NCBI RefSeq assembly: GCF_018446385.1
Contig: NC_055992.1
Coordinates: 57,550,799 to 57,614,798, forward strand
DNA: 64,000 nt
Source of the DNA: Zingiber officinale
Taxonomy: Eukaryota > Streptophyta > Magnoliopsida > Zingiberales > Zingiberaceae
Direction of reading: 5' to 3'
Under the pieces are notes generated by a model. The model was given only the letters and a program-made list of their open reading frames with translations, made no database searches and was not told the origin of the DNA. The position numbers and the translations under genes are program-made. Of the stretch, positions 44,921-56,700 are shown piece after piece; position 1 is the stretch's first letter; each line of letters starts with the position of its first letter.

Positions 44921-46178
44921 CTATTATGTTTAGTTGAGATTATGTTGATTAAGTTTGATACCAAATTAATGTCATGTTTAACTTTTGAATCAAATTTATT
45001 AAGTTAAAATTAAGTTAGTTAATTTCTGATTCAATTCAGTTTCTGATTTGTTTTGGATTAAGTAAATTTAGGATTAATTTATTTTGAATTTAGTCCAAAA
45101 TTAATTTCGATTAAGTTAAGTATTAAGTTAGATTTTTAAATTAAGTTAAAATTAATCAAGTTAAAATTAATTAATTTAAATTTGATTTGAGTTAATTTCA
45201 AATTTAATTTAATTTAAGTTTAATTAATTTTATATCAATTAATTATTATTTTGATTAGTTAAAATTAAATTCGGATAAAAATGAAATTTTAATTAATTGA
45301 GTTGATTAATTTCATATTAAGTTAAGTTAAAATTAATTGAATTAATTATATATAATTTAATTTTGGGTTAAAGAAGTTGATTATTAATTTTGAAATAATT
45401 ACTTGAATTAATTAAGCTAAAATTAATTTTGAATTAATGATTATTTCAGAATTAATTCAATTATTATTTTGATTAAATTAAAATTTATTAATTGATTAAT
45501 TTGTTTTGAATTTTTAAGATTTTTGAATTAAGTTGATTAAATTTGGATTAATTGAATTGGATCATGAGTTAAGGTTTTCTCCCTTCCAACTTAGCGAGAG
45601 AAGCTCTCTCTTCTCTAGGTTTTCTTGAGACAAGGTGGTTGGAAGTTAGTTAGGAGATTTGCAAGTGCTCGCTTTAATGGCATCCTGCCCTTCACTGACG
45701 GTGAGGGAAGTGGGAATGACATCGACGACATCTCTCCAAAAGGTGGCACATTGGTTTGTTTAGTTGGACATTTGATGGTGGAGGAGACGGGTTCCTTGGA
45801 TCTATCCCTCCCTTGTGCTCTGGAGGTTTTCTTTTGGCGTGTAACAGTGGTTGTTATGTGTGTTGTTCTTGGTGTTGTTTCCGCGTAGATCACTGGAATT
45901 GTAGGTTTTGTTCGAGACAATGGAAGAGGACTAGAGCACTGAGTAGATGAGTTATTATAGGGTTGGCACTAGATGGAAACGGCATGACTCTTGCAAGAGT
46001 TGAGAATACAACCCCAGTAGCCTTAGCACCTATGCAGGATATGTAGCATACCCCAAAGGCTCCTTCAATGTATGCCCCACTACCAATGCATGATGATCCA
46101 ACAGTGCTCTATAACACAATTTATGTATTGTCGCATACGATGTCGTATCACGGGGAGAGTTTTCACTACACTTGGAGA
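44921..46178. other. Unclassified region between element H and the second TRIM
   Basis: 44921-45560 is low-complexity AT-rich DNA built from GATTAAGTTAA-like words. 45560-46178 is more balanced in composition. On the + strand it has a proline- and methionine-rich trace (APLPMHDDPTVLYNTIYV) near 46050-46125 interrupted by stops, which could be an old gag. No family could be named. Confidence 0.35.
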
Positions 46179-46487
46179 TGAAGGATCGAAAAGAATTTAG
46201 ATATCTCCACAATGATATGATATTGTCCACTTTAAGCCTAAGCATTTATGGTTTTAGTCTTGGACTCTAATCAAAAGACCTTATGCCAATGAAGATATCT
46301 TTTTCTTATAAATCCACGATTTTTCTCATGTGTTTTCAATGTGGGACTATGTTTACAACCTTGCAACCCCAACAATCCCCCCTCAAACAAAGCACCATAG
46401 GGCCCCCTTAAGTATTAGATCACTCTTGACCTGCTCAGGGTCCTCTCTCGAACATCGGGTCACTCTTGACCTACTCAGGGCCTCTCT
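46179..46487 (-). mobile_element. Second TRIM copy, truncated
   Basis: A 196-bp LTR at 46179-46374 matches the LTRs of the complete TRIM at 29986-30646 and is followed by the same purine tract in reverse (ATCCCCCC) and about 110 bases of internal sequence. The primer site and second LTR are missing; element E starts where they would be expected. Confidence 0.75.
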
Positions 46488-47019
46488 TGACTATTAGGAC
46501 CGAAAATGTAGCTAGAGGGGAGGGGGTGAATAGCTCGTCGCGTGCTAGGTGTTCATTGTTGCTTGTTTCTTCAGAAATATGCAGCAGAAAATACAGAAAC
46601 AAACTACGCAATGCTAACAAGGAGGGTTTACTTAGTATCCACTTCACAAGAGGTGACTAGTCCAAGAATCCACACCCACTCATGCACCCTCCACTAAGAA
46701 ATCACTCCTTTTCGGTAACTATCGAAGGCGGAGAAGCCCTACAAGCTCACAGTACAAGAAGAAAGAAAGGAAAACAAATACAAGCAATAGCTTACAGGTT
46801 TTACAACTGAAAACTCTAACCCTAGCTCTCTTCTTCAATTGTAGATCCGCCTCTTGACTTGGAAGACCTCCAAGAACCTTCAAGAACTGGCGATCTGAAC
46901 TTTATGGAGAAGCTCTGGGAGCACAGTAAAGATCTGAGATGAATCGGTGAAGTTATGCAAGATCTCTATCGAAGGAATCGAACGCCTGCAGCTAAATAGG
47001 ACGCCAACGGTCAGATCCC

Positions 47020-47360
47020 GATCGATTGGATTACTCCCAATCGATCGGGGAGGCTTTGGATCGATCGACCGATCGATCCAGAGCACCTCTGTGCTTTCTG
47101 GAATAGCCTGGATCGATCGGCTGATTGATCCAGGGCTTATCGGGCACAAACAACAGCTCCCAATCGATCCATCGATCGATTGGGACCTCTGGATCGATCG
47201 CCCGATCGATCCAGAGGGATTCTGTTCGCACGACACTTCTCCCCAATCGATCCACTGATTGATTGGGAGGAAGCTTGTCGCTAGGACTCACCCAATCGAT
47301 CGGTCGATCGATTGGGCATGAGCCAATCGATCGGCTGATCGATCCAGCTCCTTGATTTTG
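47020..47360. repeat. Cluster of GATCGATC dyads in the E LTR
   Basis: At least seven near-palindromes of the form GGATCGATCG, 2-4 bases, CGATCGATCC (or AATCGATC with CGATCGATT) occur about every 40-50 bases. A second set of four or five lies at 49050-49230 inside the element. The dyads make both strands open in several frames (RSIDRSID-type translations), which is not evidence of a protein. Confidence 0.85.
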
Positions 47361-47449
47361 CCCAAAATCAAGTCCAAAGCCTCCTAAACCAACATCTAGT
47401 CAACCATAACTTGTTGGTACATAAAACCTAGCATCCGGTCACCCTTGAC

Positions 47450-48080
47450 CAGCTAGGACTCTCCCACCAAGTGTCTGGTTAATCCTTTTGACCCACTTGG
47501 ACTTTTCTCCTCTTGCCAAGTATTCGGTCAATCCCTTTAACCTACTTGGACTTTTCTTCCTCTTGCCAAGTATCTGGTCAATCCCTTTGACCTACTTGGA
47601 CTTTTCTTCCTTGTGCCAAGTATCCGGTCAATCACTTTGACATACTTGGACTTTCACCAGATGTCTGGTCAACCTTGACCCATCTGAATTTCCTCGCGCC
47701 TGGCTTCACTCACCAGGACTTCCCTTCTGCCTAGCTTCACTCACCAGGACTTCTCTTCTGCCTGGCTTCACTCACTAGGTCTTTCACCTAGCTTTACTCA
47801 CTAGGATTTTCACCTGGCTTCACTCACCAAGATTTTTCTCTGCCTGGCTTCACTCACCAGGACTTTCACCTAGCTTCACTCACTAGGATTTCCTCACTGC
47901 CTATCTTCACTCACAAGGTCTTTCACCTGGCTTCACTCACCAGGATTTTCTTCTGCCTAGCTTCACTCACCAAGACTTCCTTTGCCTAACCTCCAAGTTA
48001 GGACTTTCACCTGGCTTCACTCACCAGGTCTTTCACCTAACTTCACTCACTAGGATTTTCCAGTCAAGTATCCGGTCAAC
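47450..48080. repeat. Two arrays of short hairpin-forming repeats in the E LTR
   Basis: At 47450-47680 a unit of about 60 bases repeats AAGTATCCGGTCAATC then TTTGACCTACTT, whose halves are complementary. At 47690-48080 a unit of about 28-36 bases repeats CCTGGCTTCACTCACCAGG roughly a dozen times, again with complementary ends (CCTGG and CCAGG). Copies vary by substitution. Confidence 0.8.
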
Positions 48081-48286
48081 CTTGACCTACTTGACTCTCT
48101 ATCACAATCTCCACACATGAACAATATCACTTGCAATCTCCATGTGTTGTCTACATGTATTGTTAAACATGTATTGTCAACATGTATTGTCAAATCATCA
48201 AAACATAAACATTAAGACTCGAGCTTGACCCAATTCAAGCTAAGTCAAACTAGGTCTACCTTGACCTGGGGAATATTGCACCAACA

Positions 48287-50518
48287 ATCTCCCCCTTTTT
48301 GATGTTTGACAATACCTTCTTTAAGTTAGGCTAATCCCATAGCCTAAACCTCCTTCATGCCACTAGGTAATGAAGGCATAAGTTAAACCCTTCATTCTCC
48401 TCCTAAGAGGGCAAACTCCCTCTTAGATAATGAAATCCTAACTTAAACCCTACATTTCTCCCCCTATTGGCACACATCAAAACAAACTCTCCCCCTGAAG
48501 AGTTACTCAACGTTGTTCATAACTTCACATGTTGTGATCAACCCGATAATGAAAGTCCCATACCTTTCATTTTCTTTTAACCCTACATTCTTCCCCAATG
48601 TAGACAAATGTCCATCCTTGAGCATTTTTAACTTAAACAATGAAGACATCCACTCTCCATTGTAAACAAATGCTCAACCTTGAGCATTTTTACTAAAGAA
48701 GGTTAATCACCTTCCAAGGTGTATGAAAATAATTTTCATGTCCTTAAAGAGTAACTCCCCCTAAAGACATGCACGTAACTTCTGTCATTGCACCAACAAT
48801 GACTTGGAATCCCTAAACCTTTAGGAAACCCAAAATAGAAGTTTTGAGGTTTATAAATTCAATAATGAAACCAAACCTCAACCTAAACCTCTACTTAGTC
48901 TTCCTTAACCAATCCATCCTTGTTTTCAACATGAAAAATACCCTTTTTATGTATACAAATGTATTTTGAGGGGTTAGGAATGGTTTCCTAGACTAAACTT
49001 GGTTTGGAATGCTGAAATCAGGCTTTCCCAGCCAAAATCAGCTTCCTCAATCGATTAGAGTTGGGTCCCAATCGATTGAACCCTACTGAATCAATCCACT
49101 GATCGATTCAGTCTGTTTGGATCGATCGACTGATCGATCCAGCGAGCTTCTGCTTGCGAGAAATGCCTTCTCAATCGATTGCCCGATCGATTGAGGCACT
49201 CCAATCGATCCACTGATCGATTGAAGCTTTGAAAAGGCTGAAATACAATTTCAGAAACTCCCCAAAAATTCTACAAATTTTGAAAAAATATGAAAATTGT
49301 TGTAGACATTATTTAGGGCATATAGTATCATGGAAAAAATAGTTTTATAAGAAAATACTTCATATTTTCAAAGATTTTCACAAACTAGAAAACTTGCAAA
49401 AACTTTAGTATTTTCTTCTAGTTTGTGCCTAACTATTCAATGGTGATTACTATCAAATGATAGCCTTCACCAATGGTTTTCCAAAAGTATTTTAAAATAA
49501 TTTTCAAAAACCAATATCCCACCATGTTCCTTGGGCATAATACACATGACTTGTACATTAGCTTTCCCAATGATGGGAAAAAACATAACTATGTGTTTTG
49601 ATGAACTTAAAACTCAAAAGAATACACTAAATCAACATCTTGAGTTTTGTTCATCATCCTAACATCTCACTTGTATCTAATGTGCACTAAAACACATACA
49701 AGTCACCTTATGGGTCTTTGTGAGATGTAAAGTTTGGTTTTGCCCTAATCTAGGGATCATGCATATCTATCTAGGTATTTTTGAATTATAGACATCCACC
49801 AAGGATGCCACTTGTTAATTAAAGCCATTAGTCCTTAATAAACAAGGAATTAAAATGATGCATGATGATGTTATGGCATACATAAAAAAGAAATAATTTT
49901 CAAAAGAAAATTTCCTATAACTATATGATGTATGGATGACATGACATGGTATTTTCGTGTTTTTCATAATAAGACATGAGTGCAAACATAAATAAATAAA
50001 TATGAAGTCATGGCATTTGATGGGAAAGCAAAGCATGGCAAGTTAGCATAGATAAAATACCTAGATTACCTACCTAAGTATCCTTAACCCTTGGCTAACT
50101 TAAAAATTTAAACCCTAGATTGCCCACTATTTCCCAAGAAAATGTCAAAAACCAAATTTGACATTTCTTTTGCTTTTCCTAATTTGTGCCAATTTAAATT
50201 AAGCATATTCCTCAAATTTTGGCACAATTTACTCTTTTAAAGAGTAATCAATTGAGTTAAGGCTTAAATTTTCCTTTAACTTCCAAAGAACATACCAAAA
50301 TCCCAACTTGGTAGTTCTTATGATTTTCTCAAATTGCGTCATTTAAAATTTTATCCAATTTCTCAAAACATGACACATTTTACTCTTTCCAAGAGTAAAC
50401 CCTTTATCCTTTTCATTTTCAAAGGTTAATAATAACCTTGAAAATGCTCCTTGAGTGTCAACTTCATCATGATTGGGTTAACTACCCTTCCACTTAGAGT
50501 TGACACTCTCTAACCCAT
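48287..50518 (-). other. Non-coding internal region of element E
   Basis: This starts at the purine tract and shows no frame with copia pol motifs on either strand. It contains a second GATCGATC dyad cluster (49050-49230) and several lines built from 'ctaaacctnnncttagt' words. Confidence 0.55.
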
Positions 50519-51361
50519 CTAAGGGGTAGAGAAAATGTTCCTAGGAACCCAAAACCTATTGGTGCTCCTTGGATGCTCTAGGTACTCACTAGGGATAATT
50601 TCCCTAGATACCTTCCTAGTGACCTTGTTAGGCTTCTTAGAAGCCTTTGTCACCTTTTCTAGGTCAACCCTAGGGATTTCTTCCCTTGTGACCTTTTTAG
50701 TGACTTTGTTAGACTTCTTAGAAGTCTTAGTCACTTTAGTTGCAAAAATACTCTAAGGAATAACCTTTCTAGTATTTTTGACTTGACCCTTAGACCTAGA
50801 CTCGGTTCTATAGCTATATGGAACCCTATGGTAAGAAGTTACATCCTTCTTAGCCTTGGGTTTGTATCCCAAACCTCTATGGCCATTGGATGGCCTTTGT
50901 TGTACTCCTAGACCTAGGTTTTGCTCATTTTGCCCTTTTAGGATATTTTCCATCCTTTTTAGGGTTTTTTCCATTTTATCAAGCCTTGACCTCAAGACTT
51001 GATTTTCTATCATTAAATCCTTAGTTTTTGATTTTTCATTAATTCCTTGAGCATTTTTATTTTTAGGCTTATAACTATGGTCCTTAGTGTTATTGCCTAA
51101 ATTCTTATCTACCTTCCTAAACCTAGGTGTGGTAGTTTTAGCATGTAGAGCCATATATTTTTCTTTAAGGCTCTTATACATTCTATTCTTATGGTAAATA
51201 GCATTAAAATGATAAAGATTAGAACTAGCATACTTTTTACCATTATACAAGGGAGTAGGCTCAATAAATGATACCTTTCTTTTTACCTTGGAGACTCCCC
51301 CTTGAGGTGTGCTTCCTCCTTGAGTCTTGACTGCCTTCTTCCCCTTGGGACATTGACTCCG
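50519..51361 (-). pseudogene. SIRE-like Gag of element E, C-terminal half (broken)
   Basis: Minus-strand reading: KKYASSNLYHFNAIYHKN, then a lysine-rich coiled-coil (ENQVLRSRLDKMEKTLKRME), GLGYKPKAKK and a TAG near 50755. A twofold 27-residue repeat follows (KVTKTSKKSNKVTKKVTREE, then KVTKASKKPNKVTRKVSREI; 81 bases each). It ends RFWVPRNIFSTP at about 50522, the WVP segment seen before the protease in SIRE-type polyproteins. The zinc knuckle and protease were not found. The upstream end is cut by the C/D LTR at 51367. Confidence 0.65.
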
Positions 51362-51366
51362 GTAAT

Positions 51367-53715
51367 TGTTGTTTGCAACTCGGAAAACCTAATGGCTCCA
51401 CTGTATAAAAATTTTGTATGTGATCTGAACCTTTCCTAGCTACCATGTGTTCTTTTAAGTTTAAACTTGTATCTCCTGCGGAACTTAACACGTTTGATTC
51501 CAAGTTTAACTTATATGTTCTTTTAGGTTTAGATTTGGATCTCCTGCAGAACTTAACACGTTTGATCCAAATCACCTAGGTTATAAATTCAATTAAATAT
51601 TAGTTTCCAAAATTGGCTTCCAGTACTGCATGGCGAGGCACTTGGCCTTCTTGGATATGGGAGCGACCACCACCGACTTGACAAAGCCTTTTAAGGAAAG
51701 TTAATATTTAATTTCCTTATATATCTCTAGGTTAACCAAAAGGAACAATCAAATCACAAGGAAAAAAGAAAAAGAACACAACATCGAAATTAAATTCGAA
51801 AAACAAGAATCGAATGCCTCTTGTATTTGGTATTTATACAAAGAAAAATTAACTAGTATGACGCGGAAATTAAATACTAGTTATACATCTTCCTTGTATG
51901 CTAAAAATCTCGAGATCTTCTGTCGTATCCCTCGCCTCCTCTTAGACGTCGTGTGGGCGACGATCCTCCAAGACGAACACCACCCGGAAAGCTTCTCCTC
52001 CTTCTCTAGAATTCGGTCACCACCACCACAAAGGAGCAAAAGAGAGCAAAGGGAAGAGAGGGAGAGGGGCCGACCACTTGATGATCTCCAACAACACAAT
52101 ATCAATTGTTATATTTTTCAAGGCCTCTCCTTCTCCCCTTTTTATATTAGTTTCCCAACGGAAAATTATGGAAAGAGTTTTATAAAAAATTAGACTCATT
52201 CCTATTTCCTTTTAATTTTTTCTTTTTCTTTCCTTTTAATTAATCAATCCTAGATTGATTTATTAATTAAACAACTATTTGTTGATGTTTAATTATTTGA
52301 CCGGCCTCTTGCTTGGGCACCAGGCAAGGTGGCCGGCCACTTATTAAAAGGGAAAGAAAGAAAATTTTTTTTATAAAATTTTAAAAGAAGAAAACTTCTA
52401 ATAAAATTTTACAAACTCTTTTTTTTTCTAATGTGGATATTAAAAGGAAAGTTTTAAAATTTAAAACCAAGTTTTAAAATTTAAAACATCTCTAATAATA
52501 TTTATTTTTAAAAGAAAGTTTTATAAATTTTACAACTCTCTTTTAAAACCTTGTGGCCTAATTTAAATTAGGAAAATTTTATAAATTTTTAAAATCTCTC
52601 TTTTTACATATTGTAAATATCTGAGGAAATTTAAAAATTTAAAAATAACCTTCCTAATTTAAATATTGCGGTCGACCGCCTTGCCTAAGGTAAGGGCCGA
52701 CCACTTCTAGAGAATATGCGGCCGGCCATTGCTTGGTCACCAAGCAATGAACCGACCCCTTCTTGGACACCAAGATAGGCTTTTCTTTGGATGAACTTGA
52801 GGCTTTATTGAGGCTACAACAGAGACCTAGAGGAGAAATTGGTTTTGGCCTTCCGATGAGCTTGAGCATCCCGTGCTCACCCCGAACATACAACTCAAGT
52901 TCATCGATAATAACTCATTCCACTAGAGAGTTATTACCACACTATCGCACCAATCCCAAATTACATTATGGGCTCCTTCTTATCATGAGTGTGATAGTCT
53001 CCCTGTGTTTAAGATTACGAATGTCCACTAATGAAGTGAGTTACAGACAACTCATTTAATTAATATCTAGCTCCAAGAGTAGTACCACTCAACTTTATTG
53101 TCATGTTGGACTAGGTCCACCTGCAGGGTTTAACATGGCAATCCTTGTGAGCTTCTCTTGGGGATATTCTCAACCTAGATAACTAGGGCACATATTCCTT
53201 CTATAATCAACAACACATACTATAAGTAATATCATTTCCCAACTTATCGGGTATATTGATTTATCGAGCTAAATCTCACCCTTTGATAAGTCAAAGAAAT
53301 AAATATTAAATATACATGCTTGTTATTATATTAGGATTAAGAGCACACACTTCCATAATAACTAAGGTCTAGTTCTTTTACTAAGTCAGTACAAAAAGAA
53401 CTTACCTAAATGATGCTACTCAATACACTTAAAGTGTATCAGTGTAATTTATTAGTCAAGATAAACTAATACTTAATTACACAACGTCTATTCTGATGGT
53501 TTGTTCCTTCCATCTTAGTCGTGAGCAACTGTTTATAATTTATAGATAACCGACAACATGATCTTCTAAGTGTGACTCCACACTCCATGTTATCTACTAT
53601 ATAAATTAATTGAACAATTACATTTAACAAATAAATGTAAACATTTGACCAATGTGATTCTTTATTTCAAAATAAATGTGTACAAAAGATAAACTTTTAA
53701 GTATATACTCCAACA
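51367..53715 (-). repeat. Left LTR of the C/D array (3' LTR of C)
   Basis: The 2349-bp LTR starts on the minus strand TGTTGGAGTATATAC after the purine tract GTGGGAGAT. A TATA box (TATAAAAA) on the minus strand lies at 52146-52139. It is related to the LTRs of element B. Confidence 0.88.
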
Positions 53716-53737
53716 ATCTCCCACTTATACTAAAAGT

Positions 53738-56700
53738 CTAAGCTGCCATATCTGTTGCCATACATCTAATTCCCATCCCCTCCACATGCCAATCAAAAGA
53801 TTTCGCCGGAAGTGCCTTAGTGAAAGGATCTGCCAGGTTATCTGCTGATGCTATCTTGGCGACGACAACTTCTCCTCGCTTGACGATGTCTCGTATCAGG
53901 TGGTACTTACGCTCTATATGTTTACTTGCCTTATGGTCTCGTGGTTCCTTCGAGTTTGTAACTGCTCCACTATTATCACAATAAATTGTGACGATCTTGG
54001 GCAAACCAGGAATCACATCTAAGTCCATTAGAAAGTTCCTGAGCCATACAGCTTCTTTGGCTGCCTCAGAGGCTGCCACATACTCAGCTTCCATGGTTGA
54101 GTCTGAGACGCATTTATGCTTAACACTCCTCCATGCAATGGCTGCACCTCCTAAAGTAAACACATAGCCTGATGTAGACTTATTGTTGTCCCTATCTGAT
54201 TGGAAGTCCGAATCCGTGTAACCCACAGGGAGTAAATCGTCTGCTTGGTAAACTAGCATATAATCTCTAGTCCTTCTCAGGTACTTTAATATATGCTTTA
54301 CTGCAGTCTAATGTCCTTGTCCAGGGTTACTTTGATATCTGCTAACCATGCCCACGACAAAATAGATATCAGGTCTCGTACACAACATTGCATACATAAG
54401 CTTCCTACAGCCGAAGCATAAGGAACTGCCTTCATGTCCTCAATCTCGTTTGATGTTTTTGGAGACATCTCTTTAGATAAGGCTACTCCATGCCTAAAAG
54501 GTAAGAAACCTTTCTTGGAGTTTTGCATGCTAAAATGAGCAAGGATTGTATCTATATATAAAGCTTGGGATATGCACAACTTTCTTTTCTTGCGATCCCT
54601 TATAACTTTGATCCCAAGGATGTGTGCACATTCTCCTAAGTCTTTCATATCAAATTGTTTGGACAACCATACCCTTACGTCTTATAATACCTTGACATTG
54701 TTGCCAATTAACAAAATATCATCTACGTATAGTACAAGAAATACCACCATGTTTCCATTACACTTCTTGTATACACAAGACTCATCCGGACACTAAATAA
54801 ATCCATATGACTGGATTACTTCATTAAACCAGATGTTCTAAGATCTTGAAGCTTGCTTCAGTCCATAAATGGACCGATTAAGCTTGCACACTAGATGCTC
54901 TTTGCCCTTTTCAATGAACCCTTCTGGTTGCTTCATATTGATGTTTTCTTCAAGACTTCCATTAAGGAAAGCTGTCTTGACATCCATTTGCCAAATCTCA
55001 TAATCCATATGAGCAACAATGGATAAGAGTATTCGAATAGACTTATGCATAGCTACCGGCGAAAAGGACTCCTCATAATCGATTCCCTCTTTCTGAGTGT
55101 ACCCCTTCGCAACAATCCTTGCTTTGAAGGTTTCTACCTTCCCATCTGTCCCTCTTTTCCTTTTATAGATCCACTTGCATCCAATGGCTTTTACACCATC
55201 AGGTGGTTCTACAACCTCCCAGACCCTATTAGAATACATAGAATGTATTTCGGAATTCATTGCCTTTTTCCAAGATACTGCATCTATATCTTGGAGTGCT
55301 TCATTATATGTCCGGGGATCTGGTTCATGTTTGCCTGGGATAAAGTCCGAAGACTCACCCAAAAACATGAATCTCTCGGGCTGCCTTATAACCCTCCAAC
55401 TACGACGAGACACCGTCTGTGGTTGTGTATCATGTGTGACACGTGCTGCAATCTCTTGTGGTACTTCATCTTGTAATGTTGGTACTGAAGTAGACGTGTC
55501 CTCTCTAAGTTCTTCTAGAATAATTTTACTACTAGGCTTGTGATCCATTATATAGTCTTCTTCTAAAAACTGGGCATTGGTGCTAACAATGACCTTCTGG
55601 TCTTTAGGACTATAAAATAAACCGCCTTTCGTTCCTCTGAGATACCCCACAAACATATGAACTTCTGTACGAGATTCTAACTTATCAGCATCTTGTTTCA
55701 GCACATGTGCTGGACTACCCCAAATCCGAATATGTCTTAGACTGGGCTTCCGCCCATTCCATAATTCTGTGGGAGTAGAATATACTGATTTAGAAGGTAC
55801 TAAGTTCAGAATGTGCGCTGCTATTTCCAGAGCGTATCCCCAAAACGAATTTGGTAATTCTGAATAACTCATCATCGATCTAACTATCTCCATAAGAGTC
55901 CTATTCCTTCGTTCTTCCACACCATTTTGTTGGGGTGTACCAGGTGCGGATAATTGGGATTGAATCCTAGCCTCTGATAAGTAATTCCTAAACTCTCCTA
56001 AGAGGTATTCGCCACCACGATCAGACCGTAGTGTCTTGATACTTTTACCTAGACGTTTCTCCACATCAGCCTTGTACTCTTTGAACTTATCAAAGCACTC
56101 AGACTTGCGGCGCATTAGGTAAATGTATCCATATCTTGAATAATCATCTATAAAAGAGACAAAATATTCAAAGCCACCTCTAGTCTGGATAGACATAGGA
56201 CCACACAAATCAGAATGAACCAATTCTAACGCTTCTTTGGCTTTATACCCCTTGGCCTTAAAAGGTCTCTTGGTCATCTTACCTTGTAAGCAGAATTCAC
56301 ACGTTGGAAAGTTTTCCAACTCTAATAGACCCAAGAGTCCATCGGCTTCAAGCCTTTGAATCCTACATAAGTTAATATAACCAAGCCTTAGATGCCAAAG
56401 ATGTGTTTGGTTTATTTCTGAAGGTTCATTTCTCTTATTAGAGTTAGAAGATGTTTTATTAATTTCCATATTTTACTTTGTGGGAGAAATTGGATTTAAA
56501 GTATATAAATTGCCAACCAATGCACCAGAACAGATAATCACTTTATTTCTCTTTATAACCACATTGTTACTAAAGGAAACTGAATATCCATCCAAATACA
56601 GTTTAGAAACTGAAATTAAATTCTTTCTAAAACTGGGTACATAAAGACAATTCCTTAAAATCAATTTCCTATTCCTATCAAATGATAAGTAGACGTCTCC

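Larger units (their letters stand above)
46488..48286 (-). repeat. 3' LTR of element E
   Basis: On the minus strand it starts TGTTGGTGCAATATTCCCC right after the purine tract, a typical SIRE-like start. It consists largely of short repeat arrays (47020-47360, 47450-47680 and 47690-48080). The far end near 46488 (TGACTATTAGG in plus view) is uncertain by a few tens of bases. Confidence 0.7.
46488..51366 (-). mobile_element. SIRE-like copia element 'E', 3' part, apparently gag without pol
   Basis: On the minus strand the window shows the C-terminal half of Gag (50519-51361), about 2.2 kb of non-coding DNA, the purine tract AAAAAGGGGGAGAT and a 1.8-kb 3' LTR. Gag is cut at 51366 by the C/D array, so the 5' end lies beyond the window. 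No protease, integrase or RT lies between Gag and the purine tract, where they would be in a SIRE/Maximus element, suggesting a gag-only derivative or a large deletion. Confidence 0.65.

Noticed and set aside
46880..47291. Overlapping open frames on both strands rich in RSIDRSID-type repeats
   Set aside because: They arise because the GATCGATC dyads read without stops on both strands. The translation follows the palindrome and lies inside an LTR.
47690..48080. Regular short repeats that could suggest a CRISPR array
   Set aside because: The repeats vary in sequence and spacing, lie inside a plant LTR and have no unique spacers.
55045..55543. Plus-strand open frames across the C integrase/RT
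   Set aside because: They are antisense shadows of the long copia frame at 54838-56469, with no similarity of their own.
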